NCBI GenBank assembly: GCA_002007465.1
Contig: LNAC01001916.1
Location: 1 to 64,000 of the forward strand
DNA: 64,000 nt
Origin: Ailurus styani
Lineage: Eukaryota; Chordata; Mammalia; Carnivora; Ailuridae
Direction of reading: 5' to 3'
This document shows positions 10,477-21,472 of the stretch, piece after piece. The translations under genes were made by a program, and so were the position numbers. Every line of letters starts with the position of its first letter. The first letter of the stretch is position 1. The notes beneath the pieces were generated by a model. It ran no database searches and was not told where the DNA came from. It saw only the letters and a list, made by a program, of their open reading frames with translations.

Positions 10477-13341
10477 GTATGTTTGTGAGTTCTCTGTTTT
10501 CTTTTTTTCTCCCACAAATTATTTTTGAGTTCGTTTGGAGTTTGAAAGGAAAAAAAGAAAAAACACTCCAGTATTGTTTTATGATGGAAAGTCACTGTTC
10601 TTAGTTGTCATTTGAGGTGTTAGGGGCCCTATCTCTGGTTTCAGCCAGCCAAGAAAATTCATGGTATTTGTATTTGCTTCTCTTAGGACTGGGTGACTAT
10701 CCAGAATCCTCAGGTCAGTCAGCTCCTGAGGTTGGTCATACATAGATAACAGGTTTTATTGGCAGATGTGGGAGCATTAACAATGATAATGGCTATCTCT
10801 GAGAGGCTTGGAAAGACAGGTTGTCCTTTACTCCAGATAAAGATTTATTGTGCCTCACCAAGGATTAAAAAATACCCTAAATATATAATTGTGCAAACTG
10901 GGTGGGTCACGGTAGGATGAGAGGCACCAGGAACAAACCCAGGTTCCAGAGAGAGAGATACGAGCTTGTGTATCCCTCGTATGTCTCCTTATTTGAGCAC
11001 TAACGGCTAGCTGGGGCATACTCTTTTCATGGCAGAGTGTAGGAGTAGAAGAGAATGAGCAGAAACCCTACCAAAATAACAAAAATACCCAAAATCATAA
11101 ACCAAAACCAAACAAGCAAGCAAGCAAACCTTTCCAGCTGCACATAATGTAATATTGATACACTTTAGAATTTCCATTTGTCCCTTTCTTCCTGAATTCC
11201 ACCTGTGAAAACATCCCATTTACATATCTTATAAAATTTTTATATTGAAAGTATTAGGGCCTTAAAATTGAGGACACAAAGAAATGAACAAGAAAAAAAT
11301 ACATTTGGCCTGGAGATTCTAGGTGATACAGATTTATGGCTGTAACCAGATTGACAGAATCATCTAAAAGTTAGCAGAGTTGTCAGGAAAAGCTTAGCTC
11401 AGAGTCTTTGGGAATCTGGGGTCCAGCTGAAGGTCATCATGTTCTACTGGGGAAAGAGTTGGGGAAATTGGCTAGTTTTTCTGATTGGGTCAGATGCTTG
11501 GCCCTGCTGTGAGTTGGTTTTTGAGTTATTCTGAATGAATAATGCCACTTCCTGCTGACATGAGCTTGGCTTGGTGCCTTGCTTGCCCTTGCTGCATGCT
11601 CCACCAACTACTGGGTGCTGAGACTCAGGCATGGGGCTTTCCTTGAACCAAACCTGGGTTTGTTCCTGGTGATACATGAATTAAGAGGGATGAAGGAGTG
11701 ATGCAGTAGGAAAGGGCCCTAGAAGTCAAGAGGGGGTTTGCTGCCTGTTACTTGCTTCTAACGGGGAAAAGAAAACTTCCCAGTTGGTTGCCTGAGGCTC
11801 TGTGGTTGTCTGTTTCCCCCGCCTGTGCCTGCCACAGTGCTTATTTATCATGCAATGGTTCCTCAATCAATATTTGCCTTTATCTCTTTCCAAGACAGAT
11901 TAGTGTGTTGCATTCAGTGCTGCTTAGAATCATAGAATTACAGGATTTCTGAGTAGAAAGGGACCTCAGGTGGTAACTATTGCAGGTCTTTCAAAATGTA
12001 TTTAGCTAGCCTCTGTTTGCTCAATGCTCATGAGAAAGAGCTCACTATATGCTGTTGCAATCAATTCCATTGATGAACAGCTCTGCATGTGTAAGAGTTT
12101 TTGTTGTTGCTGCTGTTGTTTATACTGAATAAGAATTTGTCTACTGTTTAACAAAGTGAAGGGAAGAAGATGTCCATGGCCCTGTAGACAGACATGTTCC
12201 CTGTTCATTCTCATTACAGATGAGTTCTTGGGCACAATAAATTGGACCTAGGTGGGACTTGGGATTGATGAAAAGATGCCGCTTTCAGCTTTGCCAGGAG
12301 GAAGAAGTTTGGTCTCCAATTATTTTCACCTTGAGGTCAGGGTATTTCAAGCCTGAGTAGTTATAAAAATGACCCGATGTACTAACATCACCAAATGCGA
12401 AGTTTTGAATAAATATTTAAAATCCTTCCATTATAAATCATTTATTATGATCACCCTCTCGGTGGTCATGAAACAAGATGATGAGCTTTTCTTAATGAAG
12501 TATTTCATATAAATATCTTTCCATTTATCTTAGTGTTGGGTGATATGTGAACTGAAGGGCAAATGAGGTAGTTGATGAACATATCCTAGAATGTACCCAT
12601 CTCCCCATGTCAGGGGTCAGGAGCAAAGGAGAATTTCCCCATCGGCTTTCCAGGCCTCAACCCTGAGCAGTGCCTCTCCATCTTGACCTGGTACCATAAT
12701 ATTCGGGGTGGCATTTGACTTCGGTTGTACCGGGTTTCCAGAGCCCCTTATTCAAGAAGTTTGGTGGGAGCTGGAGGAAGCATTCATTAACTGGTGAGAT
12801 GAAAAGTGACAAACACTGTGACAAATACAATCTGAACTTTAACTTTTAGGCTTGTGAGTTAATCTATGTCAGTTTCCGGAAAAGGTCATGGGCCAAGACA
12901 GGTGCTCCAATGAAATAAATGCATTTTGGAGATGATAGTAACATAGCAAGTCTTGGGACTCTCAAGGGTCCCCTCCCCACACTTTTAATCATCAAACATA
13001 TTAAGTCTTAGAAATTGGATCACCAAGTTCACGACAGCTTTATATAAAATGTGTGTCTCAGGTCAGGCTGATCTAATTTAAATATCTTGGTGTTTGGCAT
13101 TCTCCACTTGACATTGTAAAGACAAATGTAATGGAACCAAGATTAAAATACCAGAATGACAGGGGACGATTGCACATTGAATATATTAAAAATCATATGT
13201 GTTCCAGGGTTACACATTTAATTTGAAACATCTGTATTCCCTGTTCATCTCTGCAGCTTGCTGCTCTGCTGTATTTATATTAAATAAGTAAATTTAAAAG
13301 AGTCAAAGTGCTCCTTTGCCTTCCACAGAATATCAGTATTC
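10477..13341. other. Non-coding stretch, no gene seen
   Basis: Almost 2.9 kb without a recognisable gene. It has a short CAAG/CAAA run near 11105-11130, a TTG/CTG run near 12098-12120, and a possible MIR-like fragment at 11928-11990 ('gaatcatagaattacagg', 'aaagggacctcaggtggtaa'). Everything else is unassigned. Confidence 0.5.
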
Positions 13342-13373
13342 TTTTTTGTTTGTTTGTTTTTGTTTTTGTTTTA
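13342..13373. repeat. (GTTT)n low-complexity
   Basis: Interrupted GTTT/GTTTTT run. Confidence 0.85.
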
Positions 13374-13950
13374 AGACCCTACCCCCACCAAGAAGGGAAT
13401 TCCTATAGGAGGTGGAAGAAACTGTTAGTCTCAGCTAGGTCCCTAATTCCCCCTAAGAGGGCAGCATCATGGTCCATTAGATCCCAGCTCTGCAGAAACC
13501 AGTGGAGAAGAAGATCTCATCCTGTACTCAAGGGTTCAAGGAGACAAAACGGAGTGTGACATCTCCCCTGGGGCTCTGCCAGTTTCAGAGAGGGCCACCT
13601 AAGCAGCCATATGACATGTGTGCTGCGCCTAGGGAATGCTGCCCCACTTTCTACCTACCATGTGCAGGACTAATGCTTCTCACCTGAGGGATACTTACAA
13701 TTGCCCACCTTTAGAATGACCTCACCTGTTCCCAGCCACCAGTTGGGTGCAACAGTAAATAAGAAGCTAAAGCCAGATAATGGTTTCCTGTTTTACTCCT
13801 CCTCTCTTCTTTTGTCCCTATATCCCAAACGCTCCATCTCCTGAAACCACTACTGTGGTCCTACTCCTCTGTTTTAGGCCCTTCAGAAGCTCCACTTTGT
13901 GCCTGCAATGAACTGGAGCAGGCTCCCAGCAAGACCAGCCCTATTCTCTT

Positions 13951-14075
13951 GCGCCGAGCTGCCCACTACACGGCTCTCTCAGTGCTGCGGGCCCGCACCC
14001 CAGCACGCCCCATGTCCCCAGCCTCAGAGTGCTCGGAGCGCGCTGTCCTCTCCGTCCGGAAACTGCTTCTTCACG
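13951..14075. promoter_or_regulatory. Short CpG-dense patch
   Basis: About 12 CpG dinucleotides fall in 125 bases of high G+C, against a background where CpG is rare. It is shorter than a conventional CpG island. It lies just upstream of a SINE and a MIR remnant. Open frames through it (13899-14114 and 13949-14140) show no recognised domain. It could be a decayed promoter, a small regulatory element, or an old GC-rich repeat such as an L2 remnant. Confidence 0.35.
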
Positions 14076-14121
14076 CTTGGCCTCACTATTCCAGTTCTCC
14101 CTTCAGGCCTCTGAGTTTTAT

Positions 14122-14351
14122 TTATTTTTTATTTTTTTAAATTTTATTTACGTATTTTTTAAAAGATTTTATTTATTTATTTGACAGAGAGAAACAGCGA
14201 GAGAGGGACACACAAGCAGGGGGAGTGAAAGAGGGAGAAGCAGGCTTCCCGCAGAGCAGGGAGCCTGATGTGGGGCTCAATACCCGGACCCTGGGATCAT
14301 GACCTGAGCCGAAGGCAGACGCTTAACGACTGAGCCACCCAGGCGCCCCAA
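14122..14351 (-). mobile_element. CAN-SINE, minus strand, long T-rich tail
   Basis: 15-base TSD 'gcctctgagttttat' at 14107-14121 and 14352-14366. The tail side is unusually long and interrupted ('attttttatttttttaaa' before the normal 'gattttatttatttat'), about 40 bases more than in its neighbours. Head ends 'gagccacccaggcgcccc'. Confidence 0.94.
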
Positions 14352-14368
14352 GCCTCTGAGTTTTATGT

Positions 14369-14520
14369 CAGCAAACACTTCTGTAGCATTCTCATACCAG
14401 GCCCCCTTCTAAGCACTTCACCACTTCTAAGCCATCAGTGCTCCTCACGCTGGGGAGTGAGCACTATTGCTGTCACAGTCCTGTTTTACAGAGAGGGGGA
14501 TGGTCCAGGCCCACGCAGAG
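14369..14520 (-). repeat. MIR fragment
   Basis: 'caggcccccttctaagcact', 'gagcactattgctgtcacag' and 'ctgttttacagagaggggga' follow the antisense MIR order. Confidence 0.6.
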
Positions 14521-14679
14521 AACAAGGGGCCAGCCTCCAGTCCCCCTCAGGCAGTTACTTTGTTATGCTGCCTCTTTTGCGAATTTCATGGAAGTGTCCT
14601 TGATGACCTTTAAATCCCATAACACCCTCCACTGAGCCTTGACCTCCGCTGCACTCCCCGCAGACGCTTCTTTTATTTC

Positions 14680-14830
14680 ATGACACTTATCACAGTTTCT
14701 AATTTTACAGTCATCATTGTGATTATTATTTTAAGTGTGTCTCTCCTGCTAAGTGGTTTGGTTCCTGTGGGCACAACCTCACTGTTGTCTATCAGTTTCT
14801 GCCTGTACTTAGTGCCTGAGCTATGTTTGT
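14680..14830 (+). repeat. L2 fragment
   Basis: 'gacacttatcacagtttcta' then 'ttattttaagtgtgtctctc' is the L2 pattern upstream of its 3' end, followed by 'gtgggcacaacctcactgtt' and 'gtgcctgag'. Confidence 0.5.
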
Positions 14831-14915
14831 TCTTCTGTTGGGTGGCCTTTCAACCAGCCTGCGAGTTGTGAGCAGGGTGAGGCAGCCATACTTCCAGATG
14901 TCTTGTCTGCGCTTT

Positions 14916-15122
14916 TTTTTTTTTTTTTAAAGATTTTTTTTTTTATTTGACACAGAGCAAGAGAGAGAGATCACAAGTAGGCAGAGAGGCAGGCAGAGAG
15001 AGAGGAGGAAGCAGGCTCCCCGCTGAGCAGGGAGCCCAATGCGGGCCTCTATCCCAGAACGCTGAGATCATGGCCTGAGCCGAAGGCAGAGGCTTTAACC
15101 CACTGAGCCACCCAGGTGCCCC
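14916..15122 (-). mobile_element. CAN-SINE, full length, minus strand, young type
   Basis: 13-base TSD 'ttgtctgcgcttt' at 14903-14915 and 15123-15135. Close to the younger subfamily throughout ('gatcacaagtaggcagagag', 'gaaggcagaggctttaaccc'), with a long uninterrupted T-run. Probably a fairly recent insertion. Confidence 0.95.
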
Positions 15123-15461
15123 TTGTCTGCGCTTTCAATGGCTTCTTTGTCAGGGTTCTGTAGGCCATGGCTCATCTGACCTGAGCCAAAGAGCTGGGGG
15201 GACAGAGGAGACAAGCCTCCCGGCCTTAGTGTTCTCATGTTCTGCAGGGAGTGGTGAGCTAAAGAGGCACAGTAAGTGCCAAGAGACAGCAGCAGCCAGC
15301 ACGTTGGGGGCCCTCCATTTGTTCATCTAACTGCTGAGTCTTCCCTTTGAGAATGACAGAAATTAGTGAAGCAATGAGGAGACACTGAGAAAGAGGGGGG
15401 CGGTGGGTTCTTTCCAAAATTTTTTATCGCCAAAGTGTTTGTTTTTAAAAGCAATCATTGA

Positions 15462-15475
15462 CTGCCCTCTCCTGG
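15462..15475 (-). promoter_or_regulatory. CTCF-like motif
   Basis: 'ctgccctctcctgg' matches the reverse complement of the 14-base core CCASYAGRKGGCRS at 13 of 14 positions. It sits in non-repeat DNA. A match of this quality also occurs by chance, so occupancy is unproven. Confidence 0.3.
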
Positions 15476-15587
15476 CCCGCTAATGGGGAATGAGGCTGTT
15501 TTACTATAATATGGGCCATCAGGGGACAAATAAGCCATTTCTACTTGCTGACACTAAGAGAAACCTTCCTGTAAAGAATGTGCTAAT

Positions 15588-15629
15588 GTCAGGATGCGAC
15601 TGCCCGGTATAAATGCAGTCGCAACTGAC
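15588..15629. promoter_or_regulatory. Hairpin around a TATA-like sequence
   Basis: GTCAG (15588-15592) pairs with CTGAC (15625-15629), and TGCGACTGC (15595-15603) pairs perfectly with GCAGTCGCA (15615-15623). Only a 2/1-base internal bulge separates the stems, and the loop is 11 bases. TATAAA lies at 15608-15613, inside the loop. About 40 bases on, 'ctgg|gtaagc' at 15651-15660 resembles a splice donor. A TATA promoter with a short first exon, or a structured RNA, are both possible; neither is proven. Confidence 0.35.
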
Positions 15630-15727
15630 AACAGCTTTGCAAAGGGCACACTGGGTAAGCTGTTAGGACCCAGGGAACTGGTAGCAATCTCCCCATGCAG
15701 ACCTCTCAGAGGCAGCCCTCCAGAGAT

Positions 15728-15835
15728 GTCCTAGGTTCAAATCCCAGTTCCACCACTGACTAGCTCTGTGAGCATAGGTCTCATCTTCAGTTTCTATGTC
15801 TTCATAAACCAATGGTGGGAGATGACACTTTCCTT
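15728..15835 (+). repeat. MIR, sense, with B-box region
   Basis: 'ctaggttcaaatcccagttc', 'caccactgactagctctgtg', 'tcagtttctatgtcttcata' follow the MIR sense core, including the tRNA-type B box 'ggttcaaatcc'. Confidence 0.8.
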
Positions 15836-16249
15836 CAAGAAATGGTGGCAGGTTAAAGCAACTGAGCTTGGGAAACTAATACACACTTCACTCTCTGACC
15901 CACTGTCAACAACCTGACTGAGCATTGTGTATACACTTGGTAGACACCAAGCAAATCATATTTTATAGAGGACAGTCCGGATATCTATGAAGCCAGATTC
16001 TACTTTCTACCTTGTATAAGCCAGCTATTGGGTCTAACAATTTGCTGGGTCTCAGCGTCAGTCTCTCTCCCCTGAGGAGCACTAGGGCCTTTTGCCTGGC
16101 TAACATCCATCCTCCCTTCCGATCGCCCTTCCTGACTGCTCATTGTTGAATGGGATTTCCCTTGCTCTAACTCCTTGATTTCAGACAGGGTGTGGTTAGC
16201 TCCTCGTTCAAGGAGGATGCCTGAAGTCCATGCTTGGCCATTGGTGACC

Positions 16250-16575
16250 TCCATCTCTCAGATGCTGTGACTGATACACCTTTGGACAAGTGACAGGGTC
16301 AGACATAGTAAATTGGTGGAAACCACTAAATTTTTTTTGGTCTGAATTTGCTTAGCTGGTGAGGGAGAAGCCTGGAGCTGCTGGATGCTACTATGGCACC
16401 AGAACCAACCTGAAAAAGGAGTCACACTAAGGAAGCAAAGGGAAGAGACAGATAGCATTTGAGGTCCTGCAGTTCTCAACCTGACAATTACATGAACACA
16501 TGGATTCCCTTCTTTGGTTAGCTAGTTTCAGATCAATTTTTAACTCTTGCAACTGAAAAGGTCATAATACATCTT
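16250..16575 (+). repeat. Unclassified old mammalian repeat (type A)
   Basis: The end, 'ttggttagctagtttcagat' then 'cttgcaactgaaaaggtcat', resembles the tail of a widespread old repeat with 'cttaagccagtttgagttgg' and 'acttgcaaccgaaagagtcc'. A second copy of that tail lies near 47740-47790. I cannot say whether it is an LTR or an L1 3' end. Confidence 0.35.
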
Positions 16576-17190
16576 TCGTGCTGATTTCTTTGTTGCTTAA
16601 TCAGTGGGTTCTGCTGTCTGCAGGAGTCTATTCTGGGTGTATGTCAAAGTCAGGGAGAATGAAGACACTGCCCCTGCCCTTGAGGAACCTGTTGTCTAGT
16701 GAAAGAGGTATGACTGGGCGCTGATCAACATGGCAGAATGCACTGGATGGTAAATGTCTAGGGCTGAGTGTGAGATATCATGCATGTGAGAGGCCAAAGA
16801 GAGCCACTTGCTGACAGCCTTTCAGAGCATTAGGGTAAATGAGGATTTTTGTGGAAGAAGTCAAACATGAGCTGGGACTCCCTCCAGAACCACATGCTGG
16901 GCCAGTTCCAGGTCTTGGCAGGGCTTGTCTGGGGGGCTACTACATCCTCTTTCTTCTACCTCTGTCCCCATGGTTACTGGATGGGCAAGGAATCACTCAG
17001 CTCCAGAAATAGTTAGCAGCAAAAAGAAGATGGGTTATTTGGACAGCAAGTTAAACTTTTACAGTTCTGGATGTTCTTTTCTCTACCCCCAAGGCCAGGG
17101 TGCAATCAAGGCTGTATGGGGTTAACTTTGAATTAAACTATAAGATTTTGGAGGACAGGGAAAATATCTTCTCTTTTCTCTCTTACTGTG
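16576..17190. other. Non-coding stretch, no gene seen
   Basis: No recognised repeat or credible coding frame. The 66-codon frame at 16925-17125 has no support. Confidence 0.5.
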
Positions 17191-17220
17191 CCACACACAC
17201 ACACACAAATACACACACAC
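17191..17220. repeat. (CA)n microsatellite, interrupted
   Basis: Two short CA runs separated by 'aaata'. Confidence 0.9.
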
Positions 17221-17364
17221 TATTTTTTAATATTCATTGACTTATTTTTTTTAAACTCTGTGCCAATTCTCAAAAGATTGAATCATATCATAAAGAGGCC
17301 AGGGGTTTGAAAGGAAAAGGAAAATAAAATTTCAGTGTTTTTCCAGATGTGGATTATTATAAGA

Positions 17365-17600
17365 GAGACTACACAGCATAGTGGTTAAGTCTGTTGGCAA
17401 GTGCTCTGGGTTTTTAAATTTTTCTTCACTTACTTGCCATGGGAACTTAGGCAACTTATTTTATCTCCCTGCTTCAGTTTCTCCATCTGCAACCTGGGGT
17501 CAATCGTAGTACCTATCTCATAGAATGGTGGGGTGGATTAGGTAAGGAAACACATGTGAGATATTAATAGTGGTGCCTGTCCTATGCTAAGTATCATGGA
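17365..17600 (+). repeat. MIR, nearly full length, sense
   Basis: Begins at the tRNA-related head ('cacagcatagtggttaagtc'), continues 'cttgccatgggaacttaggc', 'cttcagtttctccatctgca', 'gtagtacctatctcatagaa' and ends near 'gtgcctgtcctatgctaagt'. About 230 bases, close to the family's full length of around 260. The best-preserved MIR in the window. Confidence 0.85.
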
Positions 17601-17794
17601 TATATCAGCATCCACGCTGTGTCAACACCCATGCTACTACTATTAATTAGGGTTACAGAAAGAGAGGAGGAATGCCATTCAAGATGGAACCCAGGAGTAC
17701 CAAACTATCATGTCTTAAATGATGACTTTCTTTGACTTAGGGGAGCATTAATTTATAGAATGGAACTAGAGTAAGATCTCTGATCAGCTTTTTA

Positions 17795-17915
17795 TAGTGA
17801 GGAAATTGAGACAGAGTGGGGAAATGTCTTACCTGAAGTCACACAGCAAGCTATTTGCTGACCATAAAAAATACCAAATCTCCTGACTTCCAGTCTAGAA
17901 CTTTGTCCATCTCTC
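17795..17915 (-). repeat. MIR fragment
   Basis: 'tagtgaggaaattgagacag', 'cctgaagtcacacagcaagc', 'ctcctgacttccagtctaga' in antisense order. Confidence 0.8.
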
Positions 17916-18770
17916 TGGGCTCCAAGTGCTCATGTCTGACTATCAACCAAATGTGATTAATGTCAAAACTAGACTCTCCCAACAGAAATCTGGACCTGAA
18001 TCTTGCCACAGGCTTTCCCTCTGGTAAGACAACAATCCATGCACAAAAGCAGACTAAGAGAAGTGCTGGGGCTGGCTTAAGAAGGCAAGAGTAATTTTCA
18101 ACAGCACATAAATCTGCTGGTTGCCAAGGCTTGTTTCCCTGTTCCCCTGGAAAATGTGCACTTTGTGTTTATGCAGCTTTGAAGCAATTATTTCACAAGA
18201 AAGAAAATCTCTTGATCACATTCCTTAATGTTTTCTAAGTGAACATTTGGTATTTAGTGGCTAAGCAAATTTACTTTTCTATAATGAACAGAGTGGATGA
18301 TTGGAAAACATTTAATATACTGAGGTATGGGTGCCCGCTGTCCAAAGGATTACTTAACTCACAGTTTAAACTCTCATTTTTTTTTTCAAAAGGCAAACAG
18401 ATTTCCATTATACTAGAAAGCTTGGGATTAACTGCTTTGTTCCCATTAAAAATCTAACTATGTGAATTGTGTGCTTTTGCTTATGTGCTCTATGAGGATA
18501 TGTAAATATACTTTTTAAAAATGTTGAATGTCCCTGTCATTTTGCCAGGATTTCCCCTTTGGATGGTGGTCACTCGGCATTGATATGTGCCTGCTGGGTG
18601 GGGCTGAATGGAGATTCAATCCATAAATGCCATTGAGTTAGACAAAAACCTGGAGTCCTGCTATTGTAGTCAGGTTATCAGGGCTTTTGAAACTGAGCCC
18701 ACATAAATGCATCTTAACATCGTCTTAATAACAAGCAACAGAAAAACTTTGACTATCCTGACAAACTAAC
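17916..18770. other. Non-coding stretch, no gene seen
   Basis: Unassigned sequence; the 72-codon frame at 18239-18457 is AT-rich and without context. Confidence 0.5.
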
Positions 18771-18784
18771 AAAAAAAAAAAAAA

Positions 18785-18818
<34 letters not shown>
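18771..18818. repeat. A-run plus (GA)n microsatellite
   Basis: Fifteen adenines followed by about 16 GA units. The arrangement resembles the tail of a lost or unrecognised retroposon. Confidence 0.9.
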
Positions 18819-18821
<3 letters not shown>

Positions 18822-19199
18822 TATTAGAAGAGTATATAGAACAGGAAGAAGTTAGAACAGCCAGAACTTAGGCAGGTGGTGAGGTGGGGGTGTGAGCAGG
18901 ACAACTGTAGGGTTCTCACCAAAGTTTATGGATTTTCTGCAAGATTCATGTGCAGCGACTTTAAGTCCTTGTGTCCCTTTGTTTCATGTTTCAGATTCCC
19001 AGGAGAAAAAAATTTGAGTGGCCCAGCTTTGAGGAAAGTACCAGAAAGATCAGGGAGGCAGGGACATACAACAAAGGTGTGGCCACTGAGAGCATTCCCA
19101 AAGGAAGGGAGATTCTTGTGAGCTAAGCAGCAACCTCCAAAAGCATTAACTGATCCAAGATGGAGATGTAACCAAAAACCCTTTCTACTATTAAGCTGT

Positions 19200-19515
19200 T
19201 TGCTCTCTGTAATAGACACTGACAGTGGTGTGCTAAACTTCCCCCTCTGTGCTTCCAATTCCAGGGCAGGAGCCTGGCTCTTCAGCACCTTTCAGATGCA
19301 GTGACTCTCAGGGGCTTCTATGTTATGTTCCTGAATTCCCCATTGGAGTGAACCCTAGTTGTCCCCAGCTGTCATCTGCTCTTTCACTCATTCTGTTAGC
19401 TTCTTCCCCATTCCCCTATCAGTGTTCTGTAGGGTCACCTCCTAAGCAAGCCATGTCCCCTGAAATCCTTGTTTCAAGGTTTGCTCCTGAAAGAGCCCAG
19501 CCCGACACATTTCCT
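19200..19515 (+). repeat. Unclassified old repeat with LTR-like end (type B)
   Basis: The end, 'gtagggtcacctcctaagca', 'ccttgtttcaaggtttgctc', 'ctgaaagagcccagcccgac', parallels a common mammalian repeat end ('ccttgtctcaggctctgctt', 'gggaacccaacctaagac'). A second copy is at about 30130-30590. Frames here on both strands (up to 120 codons) are best explained as repeat sequence. Confidence 0.35.
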
Positions 19516-21039
19516 TTCAAGAAACTCACCAATCTGCTTTTGACTGATGGCTATTATCCTTTAATGGACTTGGCAGCTGTCTCACTCCAGAGGTAGTCTA
19601 GCAGTCCCTTGGTTTTCTACCTCCAGCATACCTGGGGAAGGGTCTGGAGGCTGAAGAAATGCCCTCGCACCATGGCTAGCCACCGAGATGGTCACAGTAC
19701 ACTTTGCTTGGAAAGAGGCTGTCTGCAGTGCTCGCTGTCAGCCCCACAGCCTGGTGTCGGCAGTACTGACTGTTTCAGGTTTGTGGATGTTGCTTCTCCA
19801 ACTGCCTGATGAGCTCCTGGAAGCCAGGCATCCCAGCATTCCTTTCTTTTGCCTTCCCCATGGGAATGACAAGTACATTAATAGTGCTCAAAGAAGATGT
19901 GTCGCTTGATTAAAGAACCAAGGGATGAGCATGACAATTTCCAGTTTTCCATAGACCAGAGGGGTTTCTGCTCTACCTGTCCACTGATAATCTAGATAGT
20001 TTTGAGGGGGTGAGAGGGTGGTGCTGCAGGCAGTATCCGAGCCCTGCCCCTATCCCCTTGGCATTTACTATTTCTATGCAAACCAACGACTTCGTACTGC
20101 AACTACTGGTGGCGCTTGCCTCCTCTGGCAGCAGAGGTATGTTTAATTCCACACATGGGCCTGACCACCAGAGCCAGGGAGTAAATGCCCCATGGAGCAG
20201 CCCTCCACCGTGGCAGATGGGATACAGTGAGTAAGTACTCAGGCTTCCCTGCCCCTCATGTAGAAAAGCTCTGACATGTGTTCCAGCATCTGCAAAGGGA
20301 ATGCAATAAGCCTGAACCCCAGTTTTCCATAAAGTCTGCTCTTTCACACACCCTTTGTTGGCTTCCTCCCTCCTGTCTTCTCCGTTTCCTTCCTCCACAG
20401 GTTGTACTTCCTGGATTTACTGCTAGCATTTACGGATCTGCTTCTGGGTTCATCAAAGACAAAGGAGGACCAGTTTCTGTGTGTGCAGGAAGTTCTTTCA
20501 GAGTCTAAGAAATGATTAGGGGAAATTTCTTGTCAGTATACATTTACATTGGATTAAATTTATCTCCTATATGGACCAACTTCTGTTTTTTCCTTAAGGC
20601 TTCTTTTTATTCTTTTTTCTTTCCAGTACATGTGTGCCTCCATTCATGCAGAACATTATTTTACAAGACAGAAAATATTTTCCCAGGATGGTGTAAATTA
20701 TGATTGAACAATGGAGCCTCTTCTCCAGTCATCATCCCCATGCCACCTGGCCGGCCTCAGATAAATGGACTATTCTGGAGGCGCGTGGATCTGGATGAAT
20801 CATGATGTTATCCTGGGAATGTGGCAGGCCTCGTGCTTGGGTGATGGAATATCTGTAAGTGTGGCCTGGTGACGAGCACCTGGAGCAGAGGGCTTAGCTC
20901 TTATTGAAGGCCATCCTGCTGGCAAGTCTGGGGAACTCTGTGGGCACAGGTCCAGTTGCTCAGGGCTGGGTTTAGATGATAACGTTTTCTTCTTGGTCTC
21001 TTTCTGCAACCTAATATGCAGGGGGAACAAGCCATACAG
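19516..21039. other. Non-coding stretch, no gene seen
   Basis: The 141-codon minus-strand frame at 19973-20398 is the longest reading frame here, but it shows no domain, signal or splice context and overlaps frames on the other strand. Confidence 0.45.
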
Positions 21040-21057
21040 AATCCACTTGGTAGGGAA

Positions 21058-21253
21058 CCTGGGTGGCTCAGTTGGTTGAGCAACTGCCTTCAGCTCAGAT
21101 CATGATCCCGGAGTCCCGGGATCGAGTCCCGCAGTCCAGTCCGGCATCAGGCTCCCAGCTCCATGGGGAGTCTGCTTCTCTCTCTGACCTTCTCCCCTCT
21201 CATGTTCTCTCTCTCTCAAATAAATAAATAAAATCTTAAAAAAAAAAAAAAGA
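21058..21253 (+). mobile_element. CAN-SINE, first of a tandem pair
   Basis: Plus-strand element of an older type ('gttggttgagcaactgcctt', 'cttctctctctgaccttctc') ending in AATAAATAAAATCTTAAA and an A-run. The left TSD copy 'gaatccacttggtaggga' lies at 21040-21057, but its partner is beyond the second SINE. Confidence 0.94.
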
Positions 21254-21454
21254 GGGCGCCTGGGTGGCTCAGCAGGTTAAAGCCTCTGCCTTCGGCTCAG
21301 GTCATGATCTCAGGGTCCTGGGATCGAGGTCCGCATCGGGCTCCCTCCTGGGCAGGGAGCCTGCTTCCTCCTCTCTCTCTGCCTGCCTCTCTGCCTACTT
21401 GTGATCTCTCTCTCTGTCAAATAAATAAATAAAAATCTTAAAAAAAAAAAAAAA
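21254..21454 (+). mobile_element. CAN-SINE, second of a tandem pair
   Basis: A younger-type element ('cagcaggttaaagcctctgc', 'gcctacttgtgatctctctc') joined to the A-tail of the first. The right TSD copy, 'gaattcacttggtaggga' at 21455-21472, matches 21040-21057 at 17 of 18 positions, so a single duplication brackets both. Most simply, the second copy inserted into the A-tail of the first. Confidence 0.95.
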
Positions 21455-21472
21455 GAATTCACTTGGTAGGGA

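Noticed and set aside
19973..20398. 141-codon minus-strand frame
   Set aside because: No domain or splice context; other frames overlap it on the opposite strand.
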